NCBI GenBank assembly: GCA_947630855.1
Contig: CANRJF010000009.1
Coordinates: forward strand, 1-45,537
DNA from: an uncultured Lachnospiraceae bacterium
GTDB lineage: Bacteria > Bacillota > Clostridia > Lachnospirales > Lachnospiraceae
Direction of reading: 5' to 3'
Length of the DNA stretch: 45,537 bases
Shown here: piece after piece, positions 43,056 through 45,537 of the stretch
Layout: every line of letters begins with the position of its first letter
Numbering within the stretch: position 1 is the stretch's first letter
Made by a program: the position numbers and the translations under genes
The notes under the pieces: model-generated
What the model was told of the DNA's origin: nothing
The model's input: only the letters and a program-made list of their open reading frames with translations
Database searches by the model: none

Positions 43056-44876
43056 TTAATTTAATACCTTCACTCCCTCATCCAGAGCAATCCATCCATT
43101 TTCCCCTTTTTCATAAGACTTTAAAAGTCCCCAGAGCCTTGCCCCTGGGCCGTCTTTGGTTTTTACAATTGTAAATTCTCCCTTGCTGGTATATAATGCT
43201 TGTCCATTTTTCCTGTGATAGTCATAGGTTGTTCCCGGCCCCTTCCTGATTCTTAAGTTTGAAATTGATACCCGTACCTTAAATTCTTTATTCTGGGGAA
43301 TGGAATCATTTAAGGGATAAATTTCATTTCCAGAATCATCATACACCTTATATCCGCTATTCTGCCTGCACAGCTCAAAGGCATTTTCCTTTTTCTTGAA
43401 GGCTCCTATCTGGCTTCCTGCATCTGCCCATTTCTTGCGGACACGGTAATATCCAGTCCCGGCAGTCTGGGCTTTCTGTTCAGGGGTGGCTTTAAATGAT
43501 ACATAGCTCGGGATTGCCGTAATAAACAGGCCGCTTGCCAGCTTGTACCACTTTTCATCATTAGAGATTCCCACAACAGTAAATGTGCCGTCTTTAACAA
43601 CATGGTCTACTTCCCCAATGTATGACGGGGCTTTTCTAACGTTAAGCCCGTCAAATCCTTTGTAAATGACTTTTACAGTGCCGTCCAGAGGATTAATTTT
43701 CTGGTTGCCAGTATCATCACTGCTGCTGTCCACCGGAATGCCGGGAACGGTGGAAACTGCTAATTCCTTCATTGCCTTTTTTACATCCTGCCGGAACTGG
43801 TTCATGGAAAGACCAAACTTCTTCCAAATATGTTCCACGTCCCCGTGATTACTGGCAATTCCTTTTTTATGTCCCTCGCTGTGGCTCATAAGTACATTGC
43901 TATCAAGAGGATTAAAGCCAAATTTCCTGCAGATTTCGGCAAAGAACCGTACCGCATTTGCATATGTAGCAAGCACATGGGATTTTGTATTTGCGCCGTT
44001 TCCAAGTTCAATCCAGATTGAACCGTCTGTATACTTGAGTGTGGCCGCTTCTGTCATTGCCAGGCTGATTAGGTTATTGTTACCGCTTCCTTTGCTTCCG
44101 CTGCCACAATGCCATGCCCTCATGTTCCAGGGCAAAAGCTGATAGACTGTTGCATTTTTCCCTACCACTGCATGAACGCATGTATTTGCACCGCTAGACT
44201 GCCAATTTGCCAAAAAAGCGCATGGGTCCGGCTGTGGAACACCAACGCTGTGGAGCATACCACCTATCGGCGTTATCTGCGTCCCTTTTTTATAACAAGG
44301 ATTCTGCTTTGCAAGCTGCTCTATGATGTTGATTCCTGCATCAGAATCTTCCCCTGCTTCCATCACATCATACTGAAACAGGCCGAACTTTTCAATTATG
44401 CTGCATACTTTGGATACATATTGTGTATCTGTGGCATAACCGCCGTCTTTGATTATCTGGATGGCTTTCTGATAATCCTTTTCACCGGACAACCCCGGGA
44501 ACCGCAGTCTGCCGCCTTTTCTTGCCCCTGTCAGATAGCAGGAGTGGTCTTTTACGCTTGTCTCCATATTAGGATACTTGCGGAAATTCGCTGTAACTGT
44601 GTATTCCTTGCCGTCCTTTTTCTGCTCTTGTGTTTTCTTGGTATACTTTGACTTGCCATCCCATACCGATTTCCATGTATTGCCGGATAAAGTACACTTC
44701 ATCCCAAAGAAATTGTTTGCTTTCCTGGCCAGTTCTTCCATTCCATATCCAGATTCCAATATAGCCTGAGCTATGGTTACAGAAGCAAGCACACCGCTTT
44801 CCCTCATGTCGATTACTGCCAGTTCCCCTATTTTATCAATAAATGCAATAAATTCCATCTGCTGCTGTGTTGTCAT
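43056..44876 (-). CDS. Phage endolysin: glucosaminidase + amidase_2 + SH3-type repeats
   Basis: 606 residues. About 1-170: glucosaminidase (GH73-like) domain, AIVTIAQAILESGYG-type helix (here SVTIAQAILESGYGMEELA) and FFGMKC. About 200-375: N-acetylmuramoyl-L-alanine amidase (zinc sites in GGMLHSVGVPQPDP, VMSHSEGHK and HGDVEHIW). About 400-460: SH3-like KVIYKGFDGLNVRKAPSYIG. About 465-520: a SPOR-like YYRVRKKWADAGSQIGAFKK. About 535-606: SH3-like LRIRKGPGTTYDYHRKNG. It cuts cell wall in two places. Overlaps nothing; follows the holin by 4 bp. Confidence 0.95.
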   Translation of the reverse strand: MTTQQQMEFIAFIDKIGELAVIDMRESGVLASVTIAQAILESGYGMEELARKANNFFGMKCTLSGNTWKSVWDGKSKYTKKTQEQKKDGKEYTVTANFRKYPNMETSVKDHSCYLTGARKGGRLRFPGLSGEKDYQKAIQIIKDGGYATDTQYVSKVCSIIEKFGLFQYDVMEAGEDSDAGINIIEQLAKQNPCYKKGTQITPIGGMLHSVGVPQPDPCAFLANWQSSGANTCVHAVVGKNATVYQLLPWNMRAWHCGSGSKGSGNNNLISLAMTEAATLKYTDGSIWIELGNGANTKSHVLATYANAVRFFAEICRKFGFNPLDSNVLMSHSEGHKKGIASNHGDVEHIWKKFGLSMNQFRQDVKKAMKELAVSTVPGIPVDSSSDDTGNQKINPLDGTVKVIYKGFDGLNVRKAPSYIGEVDHVVKDGTFTVVGISNDEKWYKLASGLFITAIPSYVSFKATPEQKAQTAGTGYYRVRKKWADAGSQIGAFKKKENAFELCRQNSGYKVYDDSGNEIYPLNDSIPQNKEFKVRVSISNLRIRKGPGTTYDYHRKNGQALYTSKGEFTIVKTKDGPGARLWGLLKSYEKGENGWIALDEGVKVLN

Positions 44877-44880
44877 ATCC

Positions 44881-45363
44881 TTATTCCTCCTCTTCTTCTT
44901 CTGCTGGTAATCCTGTAAGGCTTTCCGTGTATGCCTTAATATTTTTTACAAGCGGCATAAGGAAGCCCGGCAGTTTAATCCCAATATCTACCATATTTTC
45001 CAGGATGCTGATAATCTCATTGCAGACAATCCAAATGGCAACCACGCAAGCCACTAAAAAGTGAAACGGCAGGGAAAAACCCAGGGTTTCAGCAGAATAT
45101 TTAAGCAGTTCGTCAATGATTGCTCCCACAACTACCAAAAGCCACATGCTTACCTTTTTGGTAATGCCCTTCATGCTTTTGTAGGAAGTGATTCCTTTGT
45201 CGATTCCTCTGCCTTTTCTGTTTGGCGCCGCCATAAGGCCTGTGGCATAATCAATAATGTTGCTTGCCGCTAAAAGCAGCACGGGAATATACAGTATCCC
45301 AAGGATGGATGATAAAAAGCCTGTGGCCCCTGTAATCATTGCTTTAATAGTGTTATTTTTCAT
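44881..45363 (-). CDS. Phage holin (TcdE/Holin_4_1 family)
   Basis: 160 residues with 3 hydrophobic stretches (near 16-38, 72-90 and 96-115), AAPNRKGRGIDKGITSYKSMKG between the first two, and a Glu-rich end (EEEEEE). Start ATG 45363 behind AGAAAGGAG. It permits lysin release or pore formation. A four-codon frame (MNRK, 45417-45403) with a strong GAGGGGTGAT precedes it. Confidence 0.9.
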   Translation of the reverse strand: MKNNTIKAMITGATGFLSSILGILYIPVLLLAASNIIDYATGLMAAPNRKGRGIDKGITSYKSMKGITKKVSMWLLVVVGAIIDELLKYSAETLGFSLPFHFLVACVVAIWIVCNEIISILENMVDIGIKLPGFLMPLVKNIKAYTESLTGLPAEEEEEE

Positions 45364-45456
45364 ATTGTTCTCCTTTCTCTAATAGTTTCTTGGTTTTATT
45401 GATTATTTTCTATTCATATTTATCACCCCTCGCAAAATAGAATTTATTTCTCATGA

Positions 45457-45474
45457 AATTAACTAAACACGGAT
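45457..45474 (+). other. Putative recombination site S3
   Basis: AATTAACTAAACACGGAT; 17 bp identical to S2 in inverted orientation and 17 of 18 to S1. Located upstream of the holin, oriented away from it. Confidence 0.75.
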
Positions 45475-45537
45475 TTAGGAACAAAAATATATCATTTGCA
45501 AGCTGCTGTTACATTCTCAAATGGATTCTACGATTAT
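45463..45537 (+). CDS. Silent tail-fibre cassette 3 (runs off window)
   Basis: 25 open codons from the site, again LNTD, then LGTKIYHLQAAVTFSNGFYD. TAA directly precedes, no ribosome-binding site. By position and frame it is a third alternative tip; the identity of the fold is not readable from this length. Confidence 0.5.

Larger units (their letters stand above)
42417..43163. repeat. Duplicated block, intact copy (matches 39887-40515)
   Basis: The source-like copy, with the whole Panacea gene and endolysin end. Two deletions distinguish the other copy. Confidence 0.9.

Noticed and set aside
1-45537. CRISPR arrays and insertion sequences
   Set aside because: No regularly spaced repeats and no transposase frames were found on either strand.

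Overview
The window is chromosomal DNA of a spore-forming Clostridia, most probably a Lachnospiraceae member. The evidence is a gram-positive PolC, the rimP-nusA-rnpM-ylxQ-infB and infC-rpmI-rplT operons, a bactofilin directly upstream of pyrH, a DUF1703-type AAA ATPase, a cotJ spore-coat operon, and strong AGGAGG ribosome-binding sites. I did not try to name the genus. Positions 1 to about 39,812 are host chromosome. The rest is the end of a prophage-like element that interrupts cotJC and continues past the right edge.

Layout, left to right. (1) 1-5.2 kb: the translation/transcription operon rimP-nusA-rnpM-ylxQ-infB on the minus strand (infB cut by the edge), with a promoter at 4968-4996, behind a tRNA-Glu(CUC). 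(2) 5.2-10.6 kb: galE, an AraC regulator, a MATE exporter and a chemoreceptor. (3) 10.6-12 kb: infC-rpmI-rplT under an L20-type leader; infC carries a one-base frameshift as read. (4) 12-15.4 kb: an AAA-ATPase/nuclease-like gene with a palindromic operator, a small XRE regulator and a PHP phosphoesterase. (5) 15.4-24 kb: a minus-strand operon pheA-DUF815 ATPase-ppx-ppk-HAD-EAL, joining polyphosphate turnover to a c-di-GMP phosphodiesterase fused to a cysteine-rich domain. (6) 24.2-25.2 kb: a DUF5050 anchored protein. (7) 25.2-36.7 kb: bactofilin-pyrH-frr-uppS-cdsA-dxr-rseP-ispG-polC. (8) 36.8-39.1 kb: a membrane polysaccharide deacetylase and a trigger-factor-like lipoprotein. (9) 39.2-39.8 kb: cotJA, cotJB and the first 31 codons of cotJC.

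The prophage end (39.8-45.5 kb) is the most interesting part. It holds an endolysin, a holin, a Panacea-domain protein, a tyrosine recombinase, and three copies of a 17-18 bp site around CTAAACACGGAT. Every copy is followed in the same reading frame (Leu-Asn-Thr-Asp...) by a different start-less open frame. Two of these face each other (40567-40893 plus, 41291-40908 minus), and the second is a recognisable tail-fibre tip. The third runs off the right edge. I read this as a tail-fibre shufflon: silent receptor-binding tips that the adjacent recombinase can swap onto a fibre gene lying beyond the window. A decayed second copy of the Panacea/endolysin-end block sits beside the cotJC junction.

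Non-coding structure is rich. There are two families of palindromic repeats (6451-6540 with 36731-36820; 13852-13907 with 15280-15336). The first may supply a promoter to the next gene. There is also a 136-bp imperfect palindrome behind galE.
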